NCBI GenBank assembly: GCA_031291795.1
Contig: JARLIJ010000168.1
Coordinates: 1 to 32,172, forward strand
Reading direction: 5' to 3'
From: Acetobacteraceae bacterium
Lineage (GTDB): Bacteria > Pseudomonadota > Alphaproteobacteria > Acetobacterales > Acetobacteraceae
Length of the DNA stretch: 32,172 nt
A program made the position numbers and the translations under genes. Every line of letters begins with the position of its first letter. The first letter of the stretch is position 1. The notes beneath the pieces are model-generated. The model did not search any database, had not been told where the DNA came from, and was given only the letters and a program-made list of their open reading frames with translations. This document shows, one piece after another, positions 16,531 through 24,059 of the stretch.

Positions 16531-17040
16531 ATGAACCAGGACAACGTCGCCGCCACCCGCAGCGAGGGCACGCTGGAGATCCGCTTCGACGGCCCCGAGA
16601 AGAAGACCACGGTGAGCAACGCGATGTACGCACGGGTGGTCGAGGCATTGACCGGTGCCGACCGCGATCCCGTGGTGCGGGTGGTGGTGCTGACCGGGAC
16701 GGGCAGCTTCTTCACCTCCGACAACGACATCGGCGATTTCCGTGCGCGTGCGACAGGCAATGAGCCACACGACGGATCAGCCTTCCTGACCGTGCTGTCG
16801 TCGCCGGCAAGCCGCTGATCGGGGCGGTGAACGGGCCGGCGATCGGCGTCGGCACCACGATGCTGGCGCATTGCGACCGGATTGTCGCGAGGCGGATCGC
16901 CAAGGAGCTGGTGCTGTTCCGCCAGCGGCCGCACTCCCCCGAGGCGCAGGAGCGCGTTCGCGGCGTTCCTGGAAAAGCGGAAGCCCGATTTTTCGGGCAT
17001 TTCGTGCGAATACTTCATGGGACATGAACGCCGCCCCTAG
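16531..17040 (+). pseudogene. Enoyl-CoA hydratase/isomerase (crotonase) pseudogene
   Basis: The first frame encodes a crotonase N-terminus (VVRVVVLTGTGSFFTSDNDI) and stops at 16818. Near 16798 the family sequence continues in another frame with GKPLIGAVNGPAIGVGTTMLAHCDRIVA. It then jumps straight to a C-terminal-like part, RRIAKELVL and SPEAQE, lacking the roughly 100 residues that normally lie between. Around 16950 the reading returns to the first frame for AFAAFLEKRKPDFSG, stopping at TAG 17038. At least two frameshifts plus a large internal deletion mean it cannot make an active enzyme. It abuts the low-GC cassette, so decay and insertion may be linked. Confidence 0.88.
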
Positions 17041-17043
17041 GCT
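17036..17043. repeat. Left copy of an 8-bp direct repeat flanking the low-GC cassette
   Basis: CCTAGGCT occurs here, overlapping the pseudogene stop, and again at 17990-17997 over the stop codon of the ART-like gene. The pair encloses the lower-GC two-gene cassette. CTAG-containing words are usually rare in bacterial genomes, so this could be a target duplication, but an 8-bp match can also arise by chance. Confidence 0.4.
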
Positions 17044-17142
17044 TCGAGAGTGATGGGGATATTTCAGTTTTCTCAACGCCTTACTCTCGGGAATGTGGTT
17101 CGCTGGACGGTCTGCGGGTCCCCATTTCAGAGTTCGCACGGT

Positions 17143-17172
17143 TTGCGTTTGGTTAAGTTTTCCTTGTCATAT
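17143..17172 (+). promoter_or_regulatory. Candidate promoter of the ART-like cassette
   Basis: TTGCGT at 17143-17148 and TCATAT at 17167-17172 are 18 nt apart in the AT-rich stretch just before the first cassette gene. A start about 7 nt after the -10 would fall close to ATG 17188, implying a very short leader or a leaderless mRNA. The match is moderate. Confidence 0.3.
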
Positions 17173-17187
17173 GGGACATTGCTATCC

Positions 17188-17406
17188 ATGGTTCTTCGCA
17201 AAGTGAACCCAGGGCGACTCAAGATGCGCGGCGGCAGTGGCGGCACAGCAAAGCTATCGGACACGACGAAGGAAGTGTTGGCGTTCAAGCGGGCGGCCGA
17301 TGCGTTCGTTCGCAAAGCAACATCATCTGAAAAGGCTGCCAATCAGACCATGATGCGCCTGGGGATTCAGGACTCGAAAGGCGCTCTTACCAAACATTAC
17401 AAGTAG
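17188..17406 (+). CDS. Small basic protein, putative partner (antitoxin-like) of the ART-like gene
   Basis: From ATG 17188 this encodes 72 residues. It is Lys/Arg-rich, with an N-terminal flexible Gly-rich part (RGGSGGTAKLS), a helix (TKEVLAFKRAADAFVRKA), and a C-terminal motif MRLGIQDSKGALTKHYK. The ...GI.D..G.LT..Y ending resembles small proteins I recall beside this ART-like family. The track start at 17050 would add 46 residues of low-quality sequence upstream of the likely promoter, so I prefer 17188. Only 3 nt separate it from the next gene, arguing for one transcript and one functional unit. An antitoxin or immunity role is inference from gene order and size only. Confidence 0.6.
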   Translation: MVLRKVNPGRLKMRGGSGGTAKLSDTTKEVLAFKRAADAFVRKATSSEKAANQTMMRLGIQDSKGALTKHYK

Positions 17407-17409
17407 GTT

Positions 17410-17994
17410 GTGCATACCCTAAGTACGTCGTTTATCCTCGGGTATCATGGCTGTGATCGCGACATTGCCGAGCGCGTCCTGAGCGGCGATGCATTCATCC
17501 CAAGCACCAACGAGTACGATTGGCTGGGCCACGGAATATACTTTTGGAAAGCCAATCCGAGGCGCGGACTCGAGTTCGCGCGAGAGCTGTCAGCGCGTCC
17601 TCGTGGCACTTCCAGAGTCACAAACCCTGCGGTTGTAGGGGCAATCATCGATCTTGGCTTATGTTTGGACCTGACGACCGCCGCAGGATTGGCGCAAGTC
17701 CGGTTGGCATGGGAAGCCATGTCGGCAGTCGCACAAAGAACCTCATCAAGGAAACTGCCGGAAAATCATAAAGATGGTCTTCGAAAACATCTCGATTGTG
17801 CTGTATTGAACACGGCACGGGCAATCAACGACGCTCGTGGGGTGCATATTGACAGCGTAAAGGGTGCCTTCATCGAAGGTCCAGCCATTTATCCCAATGC
17901 CACGTTCTTCGAAAAAACGCACATCCAAATCTGCGTTTGCAACCCACAATGCATCAAGGGCGTATTCCGGGTGCCAGCCGACGCCCTCGCCTAG
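17410..17994 (+). CDS. PARP/ART-fold-like protein (putative ADP-ribosyltransferase toxin)
   Basis: This 194-residue protein starts at GTG 17410. Residues 11-57 read like a PARP-type ADP-ribosyltransferase core: GYHGCD (H13), a short helix, then DWLGHGIYFW (Y44) and a basic/aromatic helix. This parallels the HGS and GxGIYF motifs of the H-Y-E triad. The third position may lie in THIQICV near the C-terminus (H171 or Q173) rather than a glutamate, so the triad would be a variant. DSVKGAFIEGPAIYPNATF and NPQCIKG near the end look family-specific. No signal or membrane segment is present, so it is probably cytoplasmic. Base composition is visibly lower in GC than neighbours. The fold is inferred from motifs; activity and target are unknown. 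Confidence 0.65.
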   Translation: MHTLSTSFILGYHGCDRDIAERVLSGDAFIPSTNEYDWLGHGIYFWKANPRRGLEFARELSARPRGTSRVTNPAVVGAIIDLGLCLDLTTAAGLAQVRLAWEAMSAVAQRTSSRKLPENHKDGLRKHLDCAVLNTARAINDARGVHIDSVKGAFIEGPAIYPNATFFEKTHIQICVCNPQCIKGVFRVPADALA

Positions 17995-17997
17995 GCT
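17990..17997. repeat. Right copy of the 8-bp direct repeat flanking the low-GC cassette
   Basis: This is an exact second copy of CCTAGGCT, partner of 17036-17043. It overlaps the TAG stop codon of the ART-like gene and marks the distal edge of the cassette. Confidence 0.4.
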
Positions 17998-18032
17998 CAC
18001 TGTTGCCGATGTTGAACCTGAAACTGGAAACA

Positions 18033-18938
18033 TCACGCACTCCCCGTCTCCCCCATAAGGAACCGCTCCAACTGCCCGACATGCGTGTCGCGTTCGGCAC
18101 CGGGGCGGCGGCGTAGCACCACATCCCAGGAACCCGGCAGCGCCCGGTCGGCAAACGGGCGCACCAGCCGCCCGCTCGCTAGCTCCAGATCGATCAGCGG
18201 CGTGCGTCCCAGGGCGATGCCGGCGCCGGCGATGGCCGCGCCGATCACTGCGTTGAAGGTGTCGAAATGCACGACGTTCGCCCTTGCACGCCGCCCCAGA
18301 CCCAGCAGGTCGAGCCAGGTCGGCCATTCCTTCTCCGGGCTGGACCCGACTTCCTCCTGCAGCAGGTTGTGCCGCAGCAGCGCAGCCGGATCGCCATCCA
18401 ACCCGAGTGAGGGGCTGCAGACGGGGAACACCGTTTCGGAGAACAGGAACCGGTCGCCCTCGGGCACCACCCCGCGGCGGGCACGCAGCACGGCCAGGTC
18501 CAACCCCTCCCGCATCATGTCCGGCGTCGCCTCGATCGCCCGCATTTGCCATTGCACCGACGGATGCTGCGCGGCGAACGCAGCCAGCCGGGGCGCCAGC
18601 CACAGCGAGGCAATCGAGCCATTGGCCGAGATCGCCAGCACCGGGCGGCTGCGTGCGGCCTGCGTCCGCACCTGCTCACAGGCTGCGCCAAGCTGCGCGA
18701 AGGCCGCATCGACCGCGGCCAGCAATGCCTCCCCCTGCGACGTGACCACCGTCCGGCCGCTGCCGTTGCGCGCGCGGGTCAACAGCTTCGCACCCAGGGA
18801 GGCCTCCAGCCCCAGGACCTGATGGCTGACCGCGCTCGTGCTGACATGCAGCGCCGCGGCGGCGCGGGCGAAATTGCCATGGCGGGCGACGGCGGCAAAC
18901 GCGCGCAAAGCCGCCAGCGGAGGGATACGGTCGTTCAT
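18033..18938 (-). CDS. LysR-family transcriptional regulator (GcvA-like subgroup)
   Basis: This 301-residue regulator starts at ATG 18938; the longer track ORF runs into the ABC transporter gene. Residues 1-60 form the LysR winged helix-turn-helix, with LAALRAFAAVARHGNFARAA and the recognition helix STSAVSHQVLGLE. The rest is the two-lobed effector-binding domain, with ISANGSIASLWLAPRL opening it and AGAGIALGRTPLI in the second lobe. The N-terminus is closest to GcvA-type regulators, but nothing links it to glycine cleavage. It is divergent from the tandem ABC exporter, its most likely target, with a candidate operator in between. The effector is unknown. Confidence 0.92.
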   Translation of the reverse strand: MNDRIPPLAALRAFAAVARHGNFARAAAALHVSTSAVSHQVLGLEASLGAKLLTRARNGSGRTVVTSQGEALLAAVDAAFAQLGAACEQVRTQAARSRPVLAISANGSIASLWLAPRLAAFAAQHPSVQWQMRAIEATPDMMREGLDLAVLRARRGVVPEGDRFLFSETVFPVCSPSLGLDGDPAALLRHNLLQEEVGSSPEKEWPTWLDLLGLGRRARANVVHFDTFNAVIGAAIAGAGIALGRTPLIDLELASGRLVRPFADRALPGSWDVVLRRRPGAERDTHVGQLERFLMGETGSA

Positions 18939-18954
18939 CGCCGTCCAATCTAAC

Positions 18955-18968
18955 TCAACAGCGGTTGA
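18955..18968. promoter_or_regulatory. Candidate LysR operator in the divergent gap
   Basis: TCAAC-AGCG-GTTGA is a perfect 5-bp inverted repeat, close to the T-N11-A form of LysR-type sites. It sits 17-30 nt upstream of the regulator start and about 70 nt upstream of the ABC gene. This is where an autoregulating and divergently acting LysR protein would bind. Confidence 0.45.
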
Positions 18969-19037
18969 AAAACCCGCGTTTGCGCGGCACCAAAGACCGG
19001 CGCCACGATGCGTCGCGAGCGAAACGGGGGATTCCAC

Positions 19038-22000
19038 GTGCATTTCGACCACAGACTCTGGCGGATGACCGCCGGCCTGCGCGGCCGCATCGCGCTCTCC
19101 GTCACCCTCGGCATGGCATCGCTCGGCGTCGGCATCGCGCGTTTTGCCTTCCTCGGCATGTTCCTGGCCGGCGTGTTCCGGGCCGCGCCCGCCTCTACCC
19201 TGCTGCCGCTCCTGGCCGCCGCTGCCGGAGCGATCGTGCTGCGCGCCTGGCTCGACCACACCCGCACCATGATCGCGCACCGCACGGCGACGGTGGTGCA
19301 GGAGACCCTGCGTGGGCGGCTCTATGACAAGATCGTGGCCCTCGGCCCGGCCTGGTTCGGCGCCGAACGCACCGGCGGCGTGATGCTGTCGATGGTCGAC
19401 GGGGTCGAGCAGCTGCAGACCTTCTTCGGCCAGTATCTGCCGCAGGTCGCCATCGCGCTATGCGCCCCACTGGCGATCTTCGTCTTCATCGCCTGTTGGG
19501 ACGTGCCGGTCGCGCTGGTGATGCTCGGCGCGGCCTTGTTCACGCTGGCACTGCCGGCGTTCGTCAACAGCCGCAGCGGCCAGGCCTCCCGCAGCCGCCA
19601 GCGCGCCTTCAAGGCGTTCGGCGAGGAGTTCCTCGATGCCGTGCAGGGCCTGCCGACCCTGAAGGCGTTCGGGCAAAGCTCGTCCTACGGCCGCATGCTG
19701 GCAGACAAGGCCCGCGCGCTCAGCCAGAGCACGTTCTGGGTGCTGTCGCTCAGCGTCGCGACGCGCGGGCTGACCGACCTCGGCACCGCGCTCGGAGCGG
19801 CGGCGGCGCTGGTGCTGGGTGCCTGGCGCGTCCGCCATGGCGAGATGAGCCTGGAAGCCCTGCTGATCGTGTTGATGGCGGGCACCGAAATCTTCCGCCC
19901 GCTGCGCGACCTGCGGACCGTGCTGCACCAGGGGCTGAACGGCGAGTCCGCCGCTGCCGGCATCACTGCGCTGCTGGATACGCCGGAAACTGCCCCCGCC
20001 GCCCCGGCGCAACCGGCGCGTCCCCCTGCCCTGTTGCCCGAGCTGACCTTCCAGGACGTGCGCTTCGCCTATCCGGGCGGGCGGCGCGCGGCGCATGCCG
20101 GCCTGTCCTTCACCATTGCCGCCGGCGAGCGCGTCGGCATCGTGGGACCGAGCGGATCGGGGAAATCCTCGATCGTGCGGCTGCTGCTGCGGCTGCACGA
20201 CCCGCAGGCCGGCGCCATCAAGCTGGGCGGCCACGACCTGCGCACGCTCGATCCCGACGCCGTCCGCCACCTGATCGCGGTGGTGAACCAGGATACCACG
20301 CTGTTCCACGGCACGATCGAGGACAATTTGCGGCTCGGACGCCCCGACGCCACCGAGGCCGAACTGATCGCCGCCGCCACCGCTGCCAACGCGCACGGCT
20401 TCATCGCCAGCCTGCCCGACGGCTACCGGACCGTGATCGGCGAGCGTGGCGCGCGCCTGTCGGGCGGCCAGCGCCAGCGCATTGCGATCGCCCGTGCCCT
20501 GCTGCGCGACGCCCCGATCCTGGTGCTGGACGAGGCGCTCTCTTCGGTCGATGCCGAGAACGAGGCGGTGATCCAGCAAGCGCTCGACCGCCTGATGCAG
20601 GGCCGCACGACGCTGATCCTGGCGCACCGTCTGTCCAGCGTGATCGGCGCCGACCGCATCCTGGTGCTGGAGGACGGAGCCGTCGTGCAATCCGGCCGTC
20701 ACGCCACCCTGATCGCGCAGGACGGCCCGTATCGCCGCCTGATGGCCCCGCAGATCGAGGAGCAGAACGCCCAGACCGACACCGTCAACGAACTGCTGCC
20801 CGACATAGCGGCCGATGCAGAACAGCAGCCCGCCGGTGCGGTCGTGACCAGTCTGTCCGAGGAAGCCGCCGCGGTCGGCTGGCCCGCGACCATCCGCACG
20901 CTGCTGCGCGTGGTGCAGCCTTATCGCGGCCAGCTTGCGATCACCGTGCTCTGCGGCATCGGCCGCGTGGTCGCCTTCATCGGCGTCGGCGTGTTCGGCG
21001 CGCTGCTGCTGGGCGCCGTGCGCAACGGCGGACCCGTGACGGGGCTGGTCGTCGCGCTGCTCGCCACCGCGCCGCTCGCCGCGCTGCTGCATTGGCTGGA
21101 ATCCTGGATCGCGCATGCGATGGCCTACAACCTGCTCGCCGAGATGCGGATCGACCTGTTTCGCAAGCTCGACGCGCTCGCGCCGGCCTACCTGCTGCGC
21201 CGGCGGTCCGGCGACCTGGTGGCCCTGGCAACCCAGGACGTCGAGACGGTGGAGTATTTCTTCGCCCACACCATTGCTCCGGCCGTGGTTGCCGGCCTGG
21301 TGCCGGCCGCGGTCCTGCTGCTCATGGCATGGCTCGCCTGGCCGCTGGCACTGGTCCTTGCACCGTTCCTGATCTACGCGGGCGCCTCGCCGATCCTGGG
21401 CCGCCAACGCATCGACGCCCTCGGCTCCTCCGCCCGCGGCGCGCTCGGGACGCTCGGCGCCTATGTCACCGAGACCATCCAGGGGCTTTCCGAACTGGCG
21501 GCGTTCGGCGCGACCGGACGGCGGCGCAGCGTCTTCATGGACGCGGTGCGGCACTACCAGGCCATGCGCCTGACGCTGCTCGCCGACCTGACGTTCCAGA
21601 CCGGCGCGTTGGAGGTCGCAACCGGCCTCGGCGGGCTGGCCGTGGCGGCGGTCGGTGCGCTGCTGGTGCAACAAGGGATGCTGGGGCCGACGCTGCTGCC
21701 GCTGCTGGTGCTGATCTCGGTGGCAGCCTTCCTGCCGGTGTCCGAGATCGCCCAGGTCGGACGGCAACTCGCCGACACCATCGCCTCGACGCGCCGGCTG
21801 CACGTCGTGCACACCGAGACGGTGGCGATCCAGGACGGGCCGCTGGTTCCGGCGGCGCCCGTCGGCGGATCGGCCGTCTCGTTCGATCATGTGCGCTTCA
21901 CCTATCCGGGCCGCAGCCGTCCGGCGCTCGCGGACGTGTCGGTCGAGATCCCGGCCGGCGCTACCGTCGCACTGGTCGGGCCGTCCGGCGCCGGCAAGAC

Positions 22001-22625
22001 CACCATCGCCAACCTGCTGCTGCGCTTCTGGGACCCCGATTCCGGCGTCATCCGCATGGACGGTGTGGACCTGCGGGCCCTCACGCTGGACGGGCTGCGC
22101 GCGCGGATCGCCCTGGTCGCGCAGGACACCTACCTGTTCAACGACACGCTGGAGGCGAATGTCCGTCTCGCCCGTCCCGACGCAACCGAGGCCCAGGTAC
22201 GCCAGGCCCTGTCCCGTGCCGCGCTCGATGATTTCGTGGCGGGCCTGCCGGACGGCCTCGCCACCCGCGTCGGCGAGCGTGGCGTGCAGCTTTCCGGCGG
22301 CCAGCGCCAGCGCATCGCGATCGCCCGCGCATTCCTGAAGGACGCGCCGCTGCTGGTGCTGGACGAGGCGACATCCCACCTCGACACGATCAGCGAGCAG
22401 GCGGTGCGGACGGCGCTGGATGCGCTGATGGTCGACCGCACCACGCTCGTCGTCGCGCACCGGCTGTCCACCATCCGAGCCGCCGACCTGATCCTGGTGT
22501 TGCAGGCCGGACGGGTCATCGAGGCCGGGCGCCACGCCGAGTTGCTGGCGCGGCGCGGGGTGTATGCAAGGCTGGTGGATCATCAGATGGCCGGGGTCGC
22601 GGAACAGCGCGTCGCCATAGGATGA
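19038..22625 (+). CDS. Single-chain tandem ABC exporter (two TMD-NBD halves)
   Basis: This is a 1195-residue inner-membrane ABC exporter with both half-transporters in one chain, arranged TMD-NBD-TMD-NBD. NBD1 has Walker A GPSGSGKS (~370), LSGGQRQR (~473) and LVLDEA (~494). NBD2 has GPSGAGKT (~980), LSGGQRQR (~1083) and LVLDEA (~1105). Both sites have the catalytic glutamate and an AHRLS switch histidine, so both look competent for ATP hydrolysis. The halves resemble CydD/CydC-type exporters, but I see no cytochrome bd genes. GTG 19038 has a GGGGG ribosome-like site and begins VHFDHRLWRM; ATG 19008 is possible. It is divergent from the LysR gene. The substrate is unknown; a thiol, amino acid or lipid-like compound is plausible. 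Confidence 0.9.
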   Translation: MHFDHRLWRMTAGLRGRIALSVTLGMASLGVGIARFAFLGMFLAGVFRAAPASTLLPLLAAAAGAIVLRAWLDHTRTMIAHRTATVVQETLRGRLYDKIVALGPAWFGAERTGGVMLSMVDGVEQLQTFFGQYLPQVAIALCAPLAIFVFIACWDVPVALVMLGAALFTLALPAFVNSRSGQASRSRQRAFKAFGEEFLDAVQGLPTLKAFGQSSSYGRMLADKARALSQSTFWVLSLSVATRGLTDLGTALGAAAALVLGAWRVRHGEMSLEALLIVLMAGTEIFRPLRDLRTVLHQGLNGESAAAGITALLDTPETAPAAPAQPARPPALLPELTFQDVRFAYPGGRRAAHAGLSFTIAAGERVGIVGPSGSGKSSIVRLLLRLHDPQAGAIKLGGHDLRTLDPDAVRHLIAVVNQDTTLFHGTIEDNLRLGRPDATEAELIAAATAANAHGFIASLPDGYRTVIGERGARLSGGQRQRIAIARALLRDAPILVLDEALSSVDAENEAVIQQALDRLMQGRTTLILAHRLSSVIGADRILVLEDGAVVQSGRHATLIAQDGPYRRLMAPQIEEQNAQTDTVNELLPDIAADAEQQPAGAVVTSLSEEAAAVGWPATIRTLLRVVQPYRGQLAITVLCGIGRVVAFIGVGVFGALLLGAVRNGGPVTGLVVALLATAPLAALLHWLESWIAHAMAYNLLAEMRIDLFRKLDALAPAYLLRRRSGDLVALATQDVETVEYFFAHTIAPAVVAGLVPAAVLLLMAWLAWPLALVLAPFLIYAGASPILGRQRIDALGSSARGALGTLGAYVTETIQGLSELAAFGATGRRRSVFMDAVRHYQAMRLTLLADLTFQTGALEVATGLGGLAVAAVGALLVQQGMLGPTLLPLLVLISVAAFLPVSEIAQVGRQLADTIASTRRLHVVHTETVAIQDGPLVPAAPVGGSAVSFDHVRFTYPGRSRPALADVSVEIPAGATVALVGPSGAGKTTIANLLLRFWDPDSGVIRMDGVDLRALTLDGLRARIALVAQDTYLFNDTLEANVRLARPDATEAQVRQALSRAALDDFVAGLPDGLATRVGERGVQLSGGQRQRIAIARAFLKDAPLLVLDEATSHLDTISEQAVRTALDALMVDRTTLVVAHRLSTIRAADLILVLQAGRVIEAGRHAELLARRGVYARLVDHQMAGVAEQRVAIG

Positions 22626-22716
22626 CCGGGAATGGCGCGCCGAACGGCGGGGGGGACACGAGCACCCCGTAATCTGCGTCGCCGGTTCGTCTTCGTGGCG
22701 GGATGGCAGACCTCTC

Positions 22717-22873
22717 ATACCAACCGCCGCTGAGACCGACTCATGGGCTGTCCCTGCCACCCCGTCATGGCCGGGCGCGTCCCGGCCATCTGTCGTGGCA
22801 CCCTGCCTCACGGATGGCCGGCACGGAGGCCGGCCATGACGGTGGGACGGTCAGTGCCAACGGCCGTTGGTAT
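22717..22873. mobile_element. MITE-like palindromic element, ~157 bp
   Basis: The ends are imperfect inverted repeats. ATACCAAC at 22717 and its complement at 22866-22873 are exact, and similarity continues inward for about 24 bp (GCCG-TG-C-GAC). Inside are two GGCCGG-type palindromes (GTCATGGCCGGGCGCGTCCCGGCCAT and a second at about 22813-22842) like the dispersed repeats common between genes in alphaproteobacteria. There is no coding capacity. It fills most of the 322-nt gap between the ABC exporter and the deacetylase gene. Confidence 0.5.
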
Positions 22874-22947
22874 CAAACCACCGGGGTGGCCCTGCGGACC
22901 GCCATGCGGGATAATGAGGCGCCCAATTCGACCAGAGAGGCCGCCGG

Positions 22948-23880
22948 ATGACCACGCTGCTTTACACGCATGAGCTGTGCCTCGGTCACGACACCGGTCC
23001 GGGCCATCCGGAAAACCCCGATCGGCTGCTCGCCGTGTGGCACGCGCTCGAGGGCGAGGCATTCGCGCCGCTGGTCCGGCTGGAGGCACCCCGCGCCTCG
23101 CCGCAGGAGATTCTGCGGGCGCATTCCGAGCTTTACCTGGCTCAGGTGATGAACGCGCAGCCGGCCGAGGGCGAGCGCATCCACCTCGACCCCGATACCG
23201 TGCTGTCGCACGGCTCGTGGGAAGGCCAGTTGCGCTGCATCGGCGCCACGAATGCGGCGATCGACGCGGTGAAGGCGAAGCAGGGCGACAACGCGTTCTG
23301 TGCGGTACGGCCGTGCGGCCACCATGCCGAACGCGATCGGGCCATGGGGTTCTGCATTTTCAACTTCGCCGCCATCGGCGCGCTGTATGCCCGTGACGAA
23401 GCCGGGTTCGGCCGGGTCGCGCTGGTCGATTTCGACGTGCACCACGGCAACGGCTCGCAGCACATCCTGTGGGATGAGCCGGGCATGTTCTACGCCTCGA
23501 CCCACGAGGCGCATCACTACCCCAACACTGGCTATGCGCACGAAACCGGCCTGCAAGCCGAGGTCGTCAATGTGCCTTTGCCTGCCGGTTCGGGGTCAAA
23601 TGCGTTCCGCCAGGCGTATGAAGGCACGATCCTGCCCGCGCTGACCGCGTTCCAGCCGGACATCATCCTGATCTCCGCCGGGTTCGACGCACACGCGGCC
23701 GATCCGCTCGCCGACCTGATGCTGACGGCCGAGGATTTTGCCTGGATCACGCGCAAGCTGATGGCGGTCGCCGATGCGACCTGCGAGGGCCGGATCGTGT
23801 CGTTCCTGGAAGGCGGCTACGACCTTCGGGCCCTGGCGGACTCATCCGCCGCGCATGTGCTCGCGTTGATGGGGCGGTAG
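22948..23880 (+). CDS. Histone deacetylase / acetylpolyamine amidohydrolase family hydrolase
   Basis: This 310-residue zinc hydrolase belongs to the arginase/deacetylase fold family. The metal and catalytic residues are all visible: H125-H126 in RPCGHHA, D161 and D163 with H165-H166 in DFDVHHGNGS (D163 and H165 as zinc ligands), D247 in SAGFDAH, and the catalytic Y291 in EGGYDL. Bacterial members remove acetyl groups from small molecules such as acetylpolyamines, or from acetyl-lysine or acetoin-linked targets; the sequence does not settle which. A GAGAGG ribosome site precedes ATG 22948. It stands alone between repeat elements. speDE about 8 kb away makes a polyamine substrate attractive but unproven. 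Confidence 0.93.
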   Translation: MTTLLYTHELCLGHDTGPGHPENPDRLLAVWHALEGEAFAPLVRLEAPRASPQEILRAHSELYLAQVMNAQPAEGERIHLDPDTVLSHGSWEGQLRCIGATNAAIDAVKAKQGDNAFCAVRPCGHHAERDRAMGFCIFNFAAIGALYARDEAGFGRVALVDFDVHHGNGSQHILWDEPGMFYASTHEAHHYPNTGYAHETGLQAEVVNVPLPAGSGSNAFRQAYEGTILPALTAFQPDIILISAGFDAHAADPLADLMLTAEDFAWITRKLMAVADATCEGRIVSFLEGGYDLRALADSSAAHVLALMGR

Positions 23881-23885
23881 AAATA

Positions 23886-23990
23886 CTCCCTCTCCCCTTG
23901 CGGGAGAGGGTTGGGGAGAGGGGGCCCACGGGCACCGCGGCGGTGGTACGCACCCCTCACCCCGACCCTCTCCCGCAAGGGGAGAGGGAG
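23886..23990. repeat. Large REP-like inverted repeat (38-bp arms)
   Basis: The arms at 23886-23923 and 23953-23990 are reverse complements with only two mismatches around a 29-nt loop. Each arm also contains its own palindrome, CCCTCTCCCCTTGCGGGAGAGGG. This is a dispersed repeat type widespread in proteobacteria. Directly after the deacetylase stop it can also act as its transcript end. The 87-129 hairpin carries nearly the same core. Confidence 0.8.
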
Positions 23991-24059
23991 AACATTCTAC
24001 GGCGTTGGCACAGCACGTATAGCAGCCATCTCTGCGGCTTGCCCGCGCAGCAAGGCGAT

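Noticed and set aside
17050-17187. 46-residue N-terminal extension of the small cassette protein
   Set aside because: It would precede the best promoter candidate, has no ribosome site, and does not look like the start of a small basic protein; ATG 17188 is preferred.
19458-22811. 1117-residue minus-strand ORF
   Set aside because: Antisense of the ABC exporter, with low-complexity Gln/Arg/His composition and no domain.
22703-22973. Two overlapping short ORFs (82 and 76 residues) between the ABC and deacetylase genes
   Set aside because: They lie within the palindromic element and run into the deacetylase start; the translation follows the repeat and has no family features.
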